Shown here piece by piece: positions 8,705 through 17,803 of a stretch of DNA of 64,000 bases. Every line of letters starts with the position of its first letter. Position 1 is the first letter of the stretch. Made by a program: the position numbers and the translations under genes. The notes under the pieces are model-generated. The model ran no database searches. It saw only the letters and a program-made list of their open reading frames with translations, and was not told the origin of the DNA. The stretch spans positions 3,645,001 through 3,709,000 of the forward strand of contig CP046864.1 of the NCBI GenBank assembly GCA_039640495.1. The letters run 5' to 3'. The DNA comes from Rhodobacteraceae bacterium IMCC1335 (GTDB lineage: Bacteria > Pseudomonadota > Alphaproteobacteria > Rhodobacterales > Rhodobacteraceae).

Positions 8705-9949
8705 TTATTTTGGAAGCAGGTCGTTGACCTCCTCAACCAGCTCTTCTTGAAGCTCGGCCATATCATCAGATTCCCCTGTCACGATGGATTCCATAGCATC
8801 ATAAAGAACCTGCGTGATGGCCAATCCGTTATCACCCGGATAGGCGATCCAATCGCGCAGCAACCCAGATTGCTCAACCGCTGTGTATTTATTCGGGTTT
8901 TGCGCATAGAAATCGGTCAAAAGATCATTTGCTGCTTTGTTGGGTGGGATATAACCCGTCGTTTCCGCAACCAATGCCGCGCCAACGCCCGATGTGGCAA
9001 ATTTTACAAATTTCCAAGCCGCATCGATTTCTGCTGGATCTTCAGAGGTTGACACCATCATAACCGAGTTGCCGCCCGCAGGAAGGCCCATCGGGGTTTG
9101 GCCCATGCCAGGGTATTTACCCGTTTTAAGTTCAAAATCACCCTTCGCGCGTTCAATCGCACCAACCGCAGATGTTGACCAGAAATACATCGACACCTCG
9201 CCCGAATTAAAGGGCACGCCCGCATCGCCAGCAGACAGGTTTGGCATATCACATTCGCGGAACAGCTTTTTCATCTGCTCAAGCGCTGCCAAGCCGGCTT
9301 CACCGTCAAAATTGACTTTGCCATCTTTCAAGATGGGCTCGCCTTGACTCCACATCAACGCCTGGAAGAACCAGTTGCCCGTGACGCTCCAGCCCCACCA
9401 CATAGGTGTTTTATGACCCGCTTTCATCAATGTATGGCACGCGGCAATGACCTCATCCCAAGTGGTGGGAAGCTCTGTGATGCCAACTGCATTGAGGTTA
9501 TCCATATTGTAATACCCAACCGGCAGTGACACCGAATAGGGCAGGCCATACACTTCGCCGTTGAATGTGCCCAGGTCTAACATCGCTTGATGATAGCCAT
9601 CTTTTGCGAAATCCGCTTCCGCGGCAATGAACGGTTCAAGCGATTTTGCAATGCCTTTCTCGACCAATAATGCCTGACGGTTCAAACCCTGAAAGGTCAC
9701 ATCTGGCAAATCTCCAGCGACGGATTCGCGCAAAATTGTGTTGGTTCCATCTTCATAATTTTCATAGGTCGCCCGAAATTTCACATCAATATCTGGATGC
9801 GCTTTTTTGAACTCAGGTATGAGCCGCTCCATCGTCACGTCAAACAACGAGGAATAGGCATACCCTACCTCGATTTCAACGGCTTGGACCGGTGTCGTCA
9901 GAACGCTGGTGGCCAAAGCAAGTGCAGAAAATTTAGTCAAGTTCTTCAT
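8705..9949 (-). CDS. ABC transporter substrate-binding protein, family 1 (UgpB-like)
   Basis: A 414-residue periplasmic binding protein with a cleavable signal peptide (about residues 1-23, ending PVQA). The mature part has the cluster B/UgpB pattern: EVGYAYSSLFDVTMERLIPEFKKAHPDIDV, GDLPDVTFQG, and FNGEVYGLPYSVSLPVGYYN. The CUT1 family carries sugars and glycerol phosphodiesters. The neighbouring hydrolase and PbfA/PhnY genes point to a phosphorylated or phosphonylated ligand, but this is inference. ATG 9949 is preceded by a strong GGGAGG ribosome binding site. Unusually for this family it is encoded after, not before, its permeases and ATPase. Confidence 0.88.
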   Translation of the reverse strand: MKNLTKFSALALATSVLTTPVQAVEIEVGYAYSSLFDVTMERLIPEFKKAHPDIDVKFRATYENYEDGTNTILRESVAGDLPDVTFQGLNRQALLVEKGIAKSLEPFIAAEADFAKDGYHQAMLDLGTFNGEVYGLPYSVSLPVGYYNMDNLNAVGITELPTTWDEVIAACHTLMKAGHKTPMWWGWSVTGNWFFQALMWSQGEPILKDGKVNFDGEAGLAALEQMKKLFRECDMPNLSAGDAGVPFNSGEVSMYFWSTSAVGAIERAKGDFELKTGKYPGMGQTPMGLPAGGNSVMMVSTSEDPAEIDAAWKFVKFATSGVGAALVAETTGYIPPNKAANDLLTDFYAQNPNKYTAVEQSGLLRDWIAYPGDNGLAITQVLYDAMESIVTGESDDMAELQEELVEEVNDLLPK

Positions 9950-10050
9950 CTTTACCTCCCAAATTATAGGAACTTTTTGCGCGTTTTACGCTTGCAGCTC
10001 CTTGTTTAAACCGGGCCGGCATGCCGCCAAACCGGTATCCCTAAAAATTC

Positions 10051-10947
10051 TCATTTCATTCCCGTCATCGTGATCCCTTCGATGAAACGCCTTTGGGCGA
10101 GCAGAAAGACGATCACCAAAGGCAAAACAATCACGGTGGTTGCGGCCATCATCGGGCCATATTCGTTTCCATCCATGTCTGATTTAAACATCCGCAAGCC
10201 CAAGGGCGGCGTCATCAGATCTTTATTCCCGGTGATCACGACGCGCGGCCAATAATAATCATTCCAATGCGCCACCACTGAAAAAATACCAAAGGCAAGC
10301 AGCGCAGGAACGGCCGTGGGCAGCATCACCTGCCAAACGATCGAAAATTCGCTCATCCCATCCATGCGCGCAGCATCGATCAAATCATCCGGCACGGTCA
10401 TGAAAAACTGCCGCATCAAAAAGATGCCAAAAACCGAAATACTCCAAGGCACAATCAGCGCCGCATATGTGTTGGTCAGCCCCACTTTTGCAAGCATAAT
10501 ATAAAGCGGAAGGGCAATCGCATGCACGGGGATAAGCAAACAGAAAATGACCATCCCGAACACCACATTGCGACCCCAAAACCTGAGCTTAGACAGCGCA
10601 TAAGCACAAGGTAGGGCAATGATCACCTGAATTAAAAAAATGCTCACGGTGACGAAGACGCCATTGAGCATATAACGCACCAAGGGCGCTTCTTTGAACG
10701 CGGCCGTATAATTGTAAACGATTGGGCGCATCAGGCAGTCTTCTTCTGGATTGCCCGCTTTAACGCAGCGGTTATCGGTCATGATTTGTTGCGCCCCGAA
10801 AAACCCACCAGTGTTGGTTTCAATCTCGGACGGGCTTTTTAGCGAATAAGACAGCATCAGATAAAACGGCAATAAAACCACAACCGCCCCGGCCAGCAAC
10901 AAACTATGCTTGAAAAACTCTCCCAGCCAATTTGTATGAGTAGACAT
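10051..10947 (-). CDS. ABC transporter permease (UgpE/MalG-like)
   Basis: A 298-residue inner-membrane permease with six predicted helices. The EAA loop appears as AARMDGMSEFSIVWQVMLP, and the C-terminus FIEGITMTGMK is typical of the MalG/UgpE half of CUT1 importers. UgpE is usually about 280 residues. The extra length is in the first periplasmic loop, which carries two cysteines (C61 and C71) in an acidic stretch, suggesting a disulfide. The start overlaps the stop of the upstream permease by one base. Confidence 0.88.
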   Translation of the reverse strand: MSTHTNWLGEFFKHSLLLAGAVVVLLPFYLMLSYSLKSPSEIETNTGGFFGAQQIMTDNRCVKAGNPEEDCLMRPIVYNYTAAFKEAPLVRYMLNGVFVTVSIFLIQVIIALPCAYALSKLRFWGRNVVFGMVIFCLLIPVHAIALPLYIMLAKVGLTNTYAALIVPWSISVFGIFLMRQFFMTVPDDLIDAARMDGMSEFSIVWQVMLPTAVPALLAFGIFSVVAHWNDYYWPRVVITGNKDLMTPPLGLRMFKSDMDGNEYGPMMAATTVIVLPLVIVFLLAQRRFIEGITMTGMK

Positions 10948-11897
10948 TAGTAATGCACCTTCCGATTGACGAAATACACCTGCACCAATGTCAGGATCAG
11001 AACGAAGATAAGAAACACAATCGTGATCGCAGAGCCCATTCCCAGCAGGTTCTGACGTACGCCTTTTTCAAACATGGCATAGACCATCACATAGGTAGAT
11101 TTTGAGGGGCCACCTTCCGTTAAGGCCTCCACCGTATCGAAAACTTGAAAGGATCTGATCGACGAAATGGTTATCACGAACACATGCGTTGGCCCCAGCA
11201 TCGGCCAAGTCACAAGTCTGAACCGCTCCCAAGCGCTGTCAGCTCCATCCATTTGCGCTGCCTGATATAGCTCTCTTGGCACGGACGTGAGCCCCGCAAG
11301 ATAGAGCACCATATTGAAACCAAAGGCCTGCCAAATGCCAATAAAGGCAATCGTGCCCAGCGCATATTGCCGATCACCGAGCCAGAGCGGAAATTTCTTC
11401 TCGCAGGCCGAGCCATACCAACTTTCCAGCGGATCATAACCCAACCAAGAGCCCGAAAGCAGCGCATAGATTGCAGATTTATCGCAACCAGAGCGCAAGA
11501 TATCATTTACCACGCCAACGATTGGGTTAAGCGCAAATTCCCAGACGATCGCCATCGCAAGCAATGTGGCCATAACGGGAAGGAAAAAGATCGCCTTATA
11601 CAGCTCACCCCCGATGCGCAAACTTGAAATTAAAAGCGCAGATCCCAGCCCCAAGGCCACAGAGATCGGCACCACGAGCAAAACATAGGTCAGCGAGGCT
11701 GTGAACATTTTGCTATAGCTGCGGCGGCTAAACAGTTTTTCGTAATTTTCCCAACCGATCCAATTAAAACCACTATTGCCAAGGCTATAATCTGTCATCG
11801 ACAATGCCGCAGCCACAAAGACAGGCGCGATCAGAAGCAAAAGCATCAAAAAAATTGCCGGACCGACGAACCAATAATGTGCTTTCGAGCGCCCCAT
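10947..11897 (-). CDS. ABC transporter permease (UgpA/MalF-like)
   Basis: A 316-residue inner-membrane permease, partner of the UgpE-like subunit. It has six predicted helices and an EAA loop AAQMDGADSAWERFRLVTWP. The region corresponding to the periplasmic loop after NPIVGVVNDIL holds an insertion of roughly 25 residues with cysteines C138 and C165, absent from the UgpA pattern I know. It shares one base with the ATPase gene upstream (11897) and one with the downstream permease (10947), which indicates translational coupling. Substrate not determinable from sequence. Confidence 0.88.
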   Translation of the reverse strand: MGRSKAHYWFVGPAIFLMLLLLIAPVFVAAALSMTDYSLGNSGFNWIGWENYEKLFSRRSYSKMFTASLTYVLLVVPISVALGLGSALLISSLRIGGELYKAIFFLPVMATLLAMAIVWEFALNPIVGVVNDILRSGCDKSAIYALLSGSWLGYDPLESWYGSACEKKFPLWLGDRQYALGTIAFIGIWQAFGFNMVLYLAGLTSVPRELYQAAQMDGADSAWERFRLVTWPMLGPTHVFVITISSIRSFQVFDTVEALTEGGPSKSTYVMVYAMFEKGVRQNLLGMGSAITIVFLIFVLILTLVQVYFVNRKVHY

Positions 11898-13054
11898 CAG
11901 GCTGGCTTTCCAGAGCTGGCCACGTGGTTAAAATCCAACCGACGCCCATCAGTGCCAAAGACCAAAGGTTTGCCCGGCACAGGGGCACAATGAAGCGTAT
12001 CACCGGGCTTTTGAGGCGTTGCCGCCAAAGGTTGGGCCCGTATAATGATGGCGCTTTCGCTGCCCTCTTGTGTCACGTGAAAAAACACATCCGAGCCAAG
12101 ATTTTCCTTATAGGTCAATTTGCCGGACAAGCTTTGCGCGGCCCCCGCGTCGCTCAACGTTAAATGTTCGGGCCGTAATCCCACAGAAACGGGCCCCGGA
12201 GCGGGGTTGGCAAGCACCCCGTCCAAGCTCAAACCAGCGCAGGTGATATGTCCAAATTCATCGCAATGACCTGGAAGAATATTCATTTTTGGGCTGCCAA
12301 TAAATTCCGCCACCCGAATATCCTGCGGGTTTTGATACACCTCTTCAGGGGATCCCAATTGCAGCAAATCGCCATCCATCATCACCGCAATGCGATCCGA
12401 CATGGTTAAGGCTTCGGCCTGGTCATGGGTTACATAGATAAACGTGGTTTTGAGCTTCTTATGCAACGCCGATAATTCAGCGCGCATATGCACCCGCAAG
12501 CTTGCATCCAGATTTGATAAGGGCTCATCCATCAAAAAGGCAGCCGGGTTACGTACCATCGCGCGGCCTAAGGCAACGCGCTGCCTTTGCCCCCCCGAAA
12601 GTTGGCCTGGCTTGCGCGCCAAAAGCGGCTCAATCTTCAGCGTTTCTGAAACGATTTGGACTTCTTTTTCAATTTGCACCATTTTGGATCGGCGGCTGGG
12701 CAGCAAATGGCCCAAGAGGGGAAACCGCTCCCAAAAGCTCAGATCTCTGAGGCGCAAAGGCGTCATAAGATTTTGCCGAACCGTGAGATGCGGGTACAGC
12801 GCATAAGATTGGAACACCATTGCCAAATCGCGCAGGCTGGGCCGTGTTTCATTCACGCTCACGCCATCGATGGAGACATCACCGCTGGATTGCGTTTCAA
12901 GGCCCGCAATTATTCTCAGCGTTGTCGACTTACCGCAACCGGAAGGGCCGACCAAGGTGAGAAACTCTCCATCATATATGTCTAAATCCACACCGTTTAT
13001 TACAGACTGACCACCATAAGATTTGGTCACGCCACTCAGCGCTATTCCGGCCAC
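11897..13054 (-). CDS. ABC transporter ATP-binding protein (UgpC/MalK-like)
   Basis: A 385-residue CUT1 ATPase: Walker [11 protein letters not shown] (about 37-46), Q-loop FQSYALYPH, signature [15 protein letters not shown], Walker [15 protein letters not shown]-loop [12 protein letters not shown], then a C-terminal OB-like regulatory domain (VGLRPEHL). There is a short insertion around [17 protein letters not shown] in the helical domain. The start is GTG 13054, supported by an AAGGGGGG ribosome binding site five bases upstream. It is the first gene of the minus-strand operon and is divergent from the LysR gene, whose product probably controls it. Confidence 0.9.
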   Translation of the reverse strand: MAGIALSGVTKSYGGQSVINGVDLDIYDGEFLTLVGPSGCGKSTTLRIIAGLETQSSGDVSIDGVSVNETRPSLRDLAMVFQSYALYPHLTVRQNLMTPLRLRDLSFWERFPLLGHLLPSRRSKMVQIEKEVQIVSETLKIEPLLARKPGQLSGGQRQRVALGRAMVRNPAAFLMDEPLSNLDASLRVHMRAELSALHKKLKTTFIYVTHDQAEALTMSDRIAVMMDGDLLQLGSPEEVYQNPQDIRVAEFIGSPKMNILPGHCDEFGHITCAGLSLDGVLANPAPGPVSVGLRPEHLTLSDAGAAQSLSGKLTYKENLGSDVFFHVTQEGSESAIIIRAQPLAATPQKPGDTLHCAPVPGKPLVFGTDGRRLDFNHVASSGKPA

Positions 13055-13190
13055 TTGTTCCCCCCTTTACTTAGCTTATGCGCCGTTTACGGCTTCTGTA
13101 TTCAAGCTAGGCAGCAATCATATTACAATCGCGAATTATTTTTTTTCAGTGCCATGCATCCACAACAAGACCAACGTTGCAATTGATTCT

Positions 13191-13207
13191 ATTATTTGTA
13201 AAATAAT
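13191..13207. promoter_or_regulatory. Candidate LysR-type operator (T-N11-A dyad)
   Basis: ATTATTT and AAATAAT (13191-13197 and 13201-13207) form a perfect 7-bp dyad around GTA and include a T-N11-A match (13193-13205), the generic LysR-box pattern. It lies in the 186-bp divergent region between the ABC operon and the LysR gene. The region is AT-rich, so chance matches are possible. Confidence 0.45.
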
Positions 13208-13240
13208 ATATAAATTAATTTAATATAAGGATTTATTATA

Positions 13241-14167
13241 TTGTTACCCTATAGACAACTGAGTTACGCAGTGGCCGTTGCTGATCATGGCGGGGTGCAA
13301 GCGGCTTCAGAAAAAATAGCAATTTCACAACCTGCATTAAGCAATGCGATTCAAAAGGTGGAACAAGAATACGGGTTGAAAATATTCATCCGAGACCGGC
13401 CGAATAAACTGGCGCTAACCTCGGTGGGGCGGCGGTTTATCGCGCAAGCCAAACGGCTTATCGAGAATGCCGAAGAATTTGAAGATTCGGCTAAAAACCT
13501 GAGCAAAAATTCCAGCGGTAAGATTCAACTTGGATGCTTCACCCCCACCGCAGCCTTTATTATTCCAATCATTTTGCAGGCTTTAGAAACCCGCGGGCTT
13601 GATATTTCTTTGCAAATTCATGAAGCGGATTTGGATGAATTAAATACGTTATTGGTACAAGGCGCCATTGATGTTGCTTTGACGTATAATATGTTTCCCA
13701 ATCCCTCGATTGAATTTGAAACCTTAATCGAAGAAAAACCTTATGTCATGATCGCGCGCAATGATCCCTTAGCGTCAAAAAAATCAATTGCGCTTAAAGA
13801 GCTGGTTGAAAAAGGTATGGTGTCTTTAAACTTACCCCTGACACAGCAATATTTCTTATCGTGCTTTTCGCAGCATAATCTGCGCCCCAAAGTCAGGCAT
13901 CAAACCAAATCCTACGAATTGGTGCGCAGTTTGGTGGGCGCCGGGGAAGGCTATGCGATTATGATCATGCGGCCTGTCACAAATAGGGCCTATAATGGCA
14001 CAGGACTGGCCTATATTCCCTTGGCGGATGACGTGCCGCCTGCGCAATACGGGCTCGCCATCACAAACCGCGCAATTCCAACAAAGCTGATCGAAACGTT
14101 TTCTGAGATATGTCGGGACACGTTGCTGCATGAAAAAGCCGCCGATCATTATTTCGTACGGCGTTAA
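13241..14167 (+). CDS. LysR-family transcriptional regulator
   Basis: A 308-residue LTTR. The N-terminal winged helix-turn-helix (about 1-60) reads AVADHGGVQAASEKIAISQPALSNAIQKVE, followed by LTSVGRRFIAQA. The rest is the periplasmic-binding-protein-like effector domain. The start is TTG 13241 behind AAGG at 13227. Being divergent from the UgpC-like gene, it most likely activates the transporter/PbfA operon with a phosphonate-pathway compound as co-inducer. The effector cannot be read from sequence. The gene is more AT-rich than its neighbours. Confidence 0.88.
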   Translation: MLPYRQLSYAVAVADHGGVQAASEKIAISQPALSNAIQKVEQEYGLKIFIRDRPNKLALTSVGRRFIAQAKRLIENAEEFEDSAKNLSKNSSGKIQLGCFTPTAAFIIPIILQALETRGLDISLQIHEADLDELNTLLVQGAIDVALTYNMFPNPSIEFETLIEEKPYVMIARNDPLASKKSIALKELVEKGMVSLNLPLTQQYFLSCFSQHNLRPKVRHQTKSYELVRSLVGAGEGYAIMIMRPVTNRAYNGTGLAYIPLADDVPPAQYGLAITNRAIPTKLIETFSEICRDTLLHEKAADHYFVRR

Positions 14168-14192
14168 ATGATCCCAAGACCATGAGAGATAT

Positions 14193-15281
14193 TTAGAACA
14201 TATTTTCCCGTAAATGTTTCAACCCACCACGCGGGGTTCTAAAATCACGTGGCGAAACGCCAAAAAGTTTTTTGAAACTTTTTGAGAAATTATTCTGGCT
14301 TTCAAAGCCACAGGCCAGTGAAATCTCTGCCAAAGAAAGTTCCGATTGCTCTAACAATTGCCGCGCCCGCTCCAGCCGCAATTCTTTAAAATATCGACCG
14401 GGAGAATCAAACCCATACCGCGCAAAAATCCGTTCGAGCTGTCGCGTCGAAATGTTAAGCTCATATGCTATTTCATCCATGCCAATCGGGCGTTCTATAT
14501 TCTCAACCATCATCGCAATCGCTTTTTGAATACGTCCATTCGAGCAGAGCATCGCGCTGCCATTCAACAATTGCAGCGCATTCCCGCTGCGCCGGCTTTG
14601 CAGCAAAAAATGGCTTCCAATTTTTTGTGCGATACTTGACCCACAATGGTTTTCTATAAACGCAATGGCGAAATCAAGCGCAGCCAATTCTCCTGCACAG
14701 CTTGTGCCGCGTTCGCAGGTTTCGAACAAAACATTCAAAAAATCGATGGCCGGGAAGTTTTCGCGAAGCAACCCAATGGTTTCCCAATGTGCGACGCATT
14801 TATCAGCTCTAATCAAACCCGTAGCGACAGCAAAGGCATTGGCAGCGCCCAAAGCCACAAACGGCACGGAGGTTGCTGCCAGTTTTCTTAGAAAGATTTG
14901 CAGCGCTTTTTGAGAGATTTTATCAACCTCTTGGCCGCAGGCAAGCATGACAAAATCGGGCCTGTTTTTCACATCACCATGGGCCAAAACGCAGTTTGAG
15001 GGTTTTTCACAAGCCAGCCGGACGCCCGCAGTCGTCAGCGGATCTTGCTCCAATAAAGAGACCCTTTCGAGATCAAACCTATCGCGTCCAAGAATTTTAT
15101 TGGCATGCATAAAAGGGTCCATGATCGACGCAACCGTGGTTAAAGAAACACCATCAACGACCAGAATCATAATCTTACATTTTTGATAAACCTGTTCCGC
15201 AACCGACTGCATCCGCTGTGACGCATCAGCGGGCTGGCCAACTTTTTGAGGGGGGGTCTGATCAAAATTTGAAACATACAT
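14193..15281 (-). CDS. GlxA/GbdR-type AraC-family transcriptional regulator
   Basis: About 362 residues: an N-terminal DJ-1/PfpI-like class I amidotransferase domain (KIMILVVDGVSLTTVASIMDP) and a C-terminal AraC helix-turn-helix pair (ISTRQLERIFARYGFDSPGRYF; LACGFESQNNFSKSFKKLFGVSP). The position of the amidotransferase nucleophile reads LGAANAFAVATG, without the Cys, so the domain is probably a ligand sensor. HWE and TSCAGELAALD resemble glycine betaine/carnitine regulators (GbdR, CdhR). Start chosen at ATG 15281, with GGAG eight bases upstream; an in-frame GTG at 15296 is an alternative. It follows the URO-D-like gene directly and probably shares its transcript. Confidence 0.85.
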   Translation of the reverse strand: MYVSNFDQTPPQKVGQPADASQRMQSVAEQVYQKCKIMILVVDGVSLTTVASIMDPFMHANKILGRDRFDLERVSLLEQDPLTTAGVRLACEKPSNCVLAHGDVKNRPDFVMLACGQEVDKISQKALQIFLRKLAATSVPFVALGAANAFAVATGLIRADKCVAHWETIGLLRENFPAIDFLNVLFETCERGTSCAGELAALDFAIAFIENHCGSSIAQKIGSHFLLQSRRSGNALQLLNGSAMLCSNGRIQKAIAMMVENIERPIGMDEIAYELNISTRQLERIFARYGFDSPGRYFKELRLERARQLLEQSELSLAEISLACGFESQNNFSKSFKKLFGVSPRDFRTPRGGLKHLRENMF

Positions 15282-15296
15282 TACGATAAACTCCAC

Positions 15297-16604
15297 TCAC
15301 CGCATCGCGCGCACGAGTTTCGGGCATTCCAAAACCTGCCCGATGATCAACCTCACCAGATCAAATTCGGTTTCCCCGTTTAAATCCTCAAAGTACAAAT
15401 GGCTGGGCCAAGGCTGATCTACAAAATTATTTTCGGGCAGATCAATGGCCTCACATACCGCCTTGATGGCCGCGACATATTCCCCCGCGGCGGTTTCAAG
15501 ATTTATTTTTGCGAGTTCAAGATCATCGATGCTGTTCCTGTCAACTTCACAAGACCCGACCCCAGTTGTCAGCGGAATGTTGCGCGCCAGCGCTTGATCC
15601 CGGTAAAAGGAAACATCCACTTTATCCGCTTCAAGGCGCATGATAAATTTCTGACAGACGCTGACCTTTATATCCGTCAATTCATTCAAATCAACTTTGG
15701 CTGTGGCCACTTGCTGCTTGCTCTGCCGCCGCGAACTGCGCACTTTATTTTTGACATTGGCAACATAATCGCCGCGATAATTACAGTCAAAAACCCGCCC
15801 CCCCCAGAGATCGCCGTTATCCATCCGCTGAATGGATCGGATCGACATTGTTTTGCAATTTTCAGGTCCGATAAAAAAAGGCGAGCCGGACGCATCGGAA
15901 AGCTCAACCCAGCCATTTGGAAATACAGAAAAATGATGCTCAATCCATGGCACCAACACCTTGTCAGCCAAATGATCTAACAGCTTATTGACATGATCAG
16001 GATCGTGTAAAACATCCGCCAAAAGCGGCTCTTGACCATAAATATCCGCCGCCAGACTATAAGGCGCTGAAATCTGCAACAGCGGCTCCATCCCGGTTAG
16101 CTCTTCAGTAACGCGCAAAATATCATCAATTATTTTGGGAATCCCAGAGTTAAAATCGGGCGTTTCCAACTCAAAACAATTATCTTTGTTGATCAAGGCA
16201 TGATCCGGGTCAGATCCGGGCGGAAATTTATCCGGATACATCATTTTCTGCCCAAGAACCTCGCAGGAAAACGCGTAAAGCGCCCATGTAATATATAATT
16301 TATTAACGCCTAAAAGCCGCGAAACGGTTAAATTGGCGCGCACATAACGATAGGGATCCGTTTTGTAATACTCGGCGGCTCTAATCCCATAGATATCATG
16401 CAAAATCGCCAAGGCGAGCATATGCACCGACGCGGTGGCATGCACCTCATCTGTGGGGGCGAGGATTGAAAAATTTTGATCAAACTCCCCCGCGATTGCA
16501 GCGTCAAACACATCTTTAATTTCTGCCTTCGCCGCTGCCTCCCCAGCCTGCCAGCGCTGCAAAAGCGTTAGCCCCTGCGGATAAGAATATGCGTTCAAAT
16601 CCAT
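15297..16604 (-). CDS. URO-D/MtaA-like superfamily protein of unknown function
   Basis: A 435-residue protein with the uroporphyrinogen decarboxylase/corrinoid methyltransferase fold, judged mainly by LSDASGSPFFIGPEN matching the usual GPENY region, QISAPYSLAADIYG, and the C-terminal alternation. It is not HemE: the RQAGRYLPEY signature is missing. The His-x-Cys zinc motif expected of MtaA/CmuA methyltransferases is not visible either, although isolated cysteines occur (near DNCFE, DCNYRG, SCEVD). The start ATG 16604 has a GGAG site. It is probably co-transcribed with the GlxA-type regulator, which suggests methylated-amine or betaine metabolism, but no function should be assigned. A MocR-type operator candidate lies upstream. 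Confidence 0.65.
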   Translation of the reverse strand: MDLNAYSYPQGLTLLQRWQAGEAAAKAEIKDVFDAAIAGEFDQNFSILAPTDEVHATASVHMLALAILHDIYGIRAAEYYKTDPYRYVRANLTVSRLLGVNKLYITWALYAFSCEVLGQKMMYPDKFPPGSDPDHALINKDNCFELETPDFNSGIPKIIDDILRVTEELTGMEPLLQISAPYSLAADIYGQEPLLADVLHDPDHVNKLLDHLADKVLVPWIEHHFSVFPNGWVELSDASGSPFFIGPENCKTMSIRSIQRMDNGDLWGGRVFDCNYRGDYVANVKNKVRSSRRQSKQQVATAKVDLNELTDIKVSVCQKFIMRLEADKVDVSFYRDQALARNIPLTTGVGSCEVDRNSIDDLELAKINLETAAGEYVAAIKAVCEAIDLPENNFVDQPWPSHLYFEDLNGETEFDLVRLIIGQVLECPKLVRAMR

Positions 16605-16687
16605 TATATTTCTCCGCCTGCTTAAGATCCGGTCAACCTATATTGAAAGCCGCGACTGCGGCTTAACTTCACCTTAGTAAGCATAAG

Positions 16688-16735
16688 ATTGGGCACATCA
16701 AATAGACCCATTATAAAAAATTCAATAGATCCAAT
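16688..16735. promoter_or_regulatory. Three-half-site operator candidate, copy B (upstream of the URO-D gene)
   Basis: ATTGGG (16688-16693), CCCATT (16707-16712) and TCCAAT (16730-16735) occur with start-to-start spacings of 19 and 23 bases. Exactly the same spacings and near-identical half-sites occur at 18558-18605 before mocR. The site lies 84 bases upstream of the URO-D start. One inverted plus one direct repeat is the layout known for MocR/GabR/PdxR operators. Confidence 0.6.
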
Positions 16736-16750
16736 ATATAGGGATTTTTG

Positions 16751-17803
16751 TTATAAAACAGTAAGACCAAAAACGTTTTGAAGAAAGAAAAGACCCATGA
16801 AACAAACGAAACAAGCGAGAATGGGCGTTACGATCCAGCCAAAAACAATCTTTCCAAGAACCATCCATCGAATGGCGGATAAACCCTGCAGAATCGAAAT
16901 ACCAACCACCGCCCCCACCAGCGCCTGAGAGCTTGAAACCGGCACCAAGGGGATCGTTGGCAACCCCATATTGGACAGCCAAGCTTCTAGCCCGCGTGAT
17001 GCAAATATAAACAGTACAACCGAATGCGAAATCACCGCGATCAGCGCGGCTGTCGCAGACAGATTGCCAAGCTGGTCTCCAACCGTCATCATAACTTTCT
17101 TGGAATAGGTAAACACGCCAAGCGCGATCGCCAATCCCCCTAAAAGCAACAGCTGCTGCCCCGAGCTGAACACAAATGTACCAATCGTCAAAGGGGGTAT
17201 TGGTTGCACGGGTATGAACACGCCAACCACATTTGCGATATTATTCGCACCCAAAGAATAGGCGCCCAAAGCGCCGGCAAGAATCAACGCAATGCGCTTA
17301 AACGCATCCGCAAAAACCATATGAACCGACAGGCGTTTTGCACAGAATTTAAACGCTTTTATGAGAATGATCGCGATTACCCCCGATAAAATCGGGCAAA
17401 TGATCCAAGTGCTTAGGATTTTTGTTAAGACCACACTATCGGTGGGATTATTCGAAAAGAAATTCCACCCTATAATAGCGCCCACAATGGCCTGGGATGT
17501 GGAAACGGGCAAACCGGCCCGGGTCATCGAAAACACGGCAAGCGCCGCTGATAACGCCGTCATGAAGGCGCCGGGCAAAGCAGAAATAGCGCCTAATTTC
17601 CCGAGCGTATGCGTTGTGCCCGCCCCAGAAATTACCGCACCAAGCACAACAAATAACGAGCAAATGATCGCCGCAGACCGCCAGCTGAGCATTTTGGTGC
17701 CAACCGCTGTGCCAAACACATTTGCTGCATCATTGGCACCAAGCGCCCAGCCCAAAAACAAACCGCTTGATAGAAACAACAGAACAAGAGGGTCAAACAG
17801 CAT
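16751..17803 (-). CDS. pit: Low-affinity inorganic phosphate transporter (PiT family)
   Basis: A 350-residue PiT-family permease with about ten predicted transmembrane helices and the duplicated signature GANDAANVFGTAVG near the N-terminus and GANNIANVVGVF in the second half. It imports phosphate (often as metal phosphate) driven by ion gradient. Its start overlaps the stop of the upstream DUF47 gene, the classical orfA-pit arrangement known in rhizobia. No Pho-box-like CTGTCAT repeat is visible before the operon, compatible with constitutive low-affinity uptake. Confidence 0.9.
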   Translation of the reverse strand: MLFDPLVLLFLSSGLFLGWALGANDAANVFGTAVGTKMLSWRSAAIICSLFVVLGAVISGAGTTHTLGKLGAISALPGAFMTALSAALAVFSMTRAGLPVSTSQAIVGAIIGWNFFSNNPTDSVVLTKILSTWIICPILSGVIAIILIKAFKFCAKRLSVHMVFADAFKRIALILAGALGAYSLGANNIANVVGVFIPVQPIPPLTIGTFVFSSGQQLLLLGGLAIALGVFTYSKKVMMTVGDQLGNLSATAALIAVISHSVVLFIFASRGLEAWLSNMGLPTIPLVPVSSSQALVGAVVGISILQGLSAIRWMVLGKIVFGWIVTPILACFVCFMGLFFLQNVFGLTVL

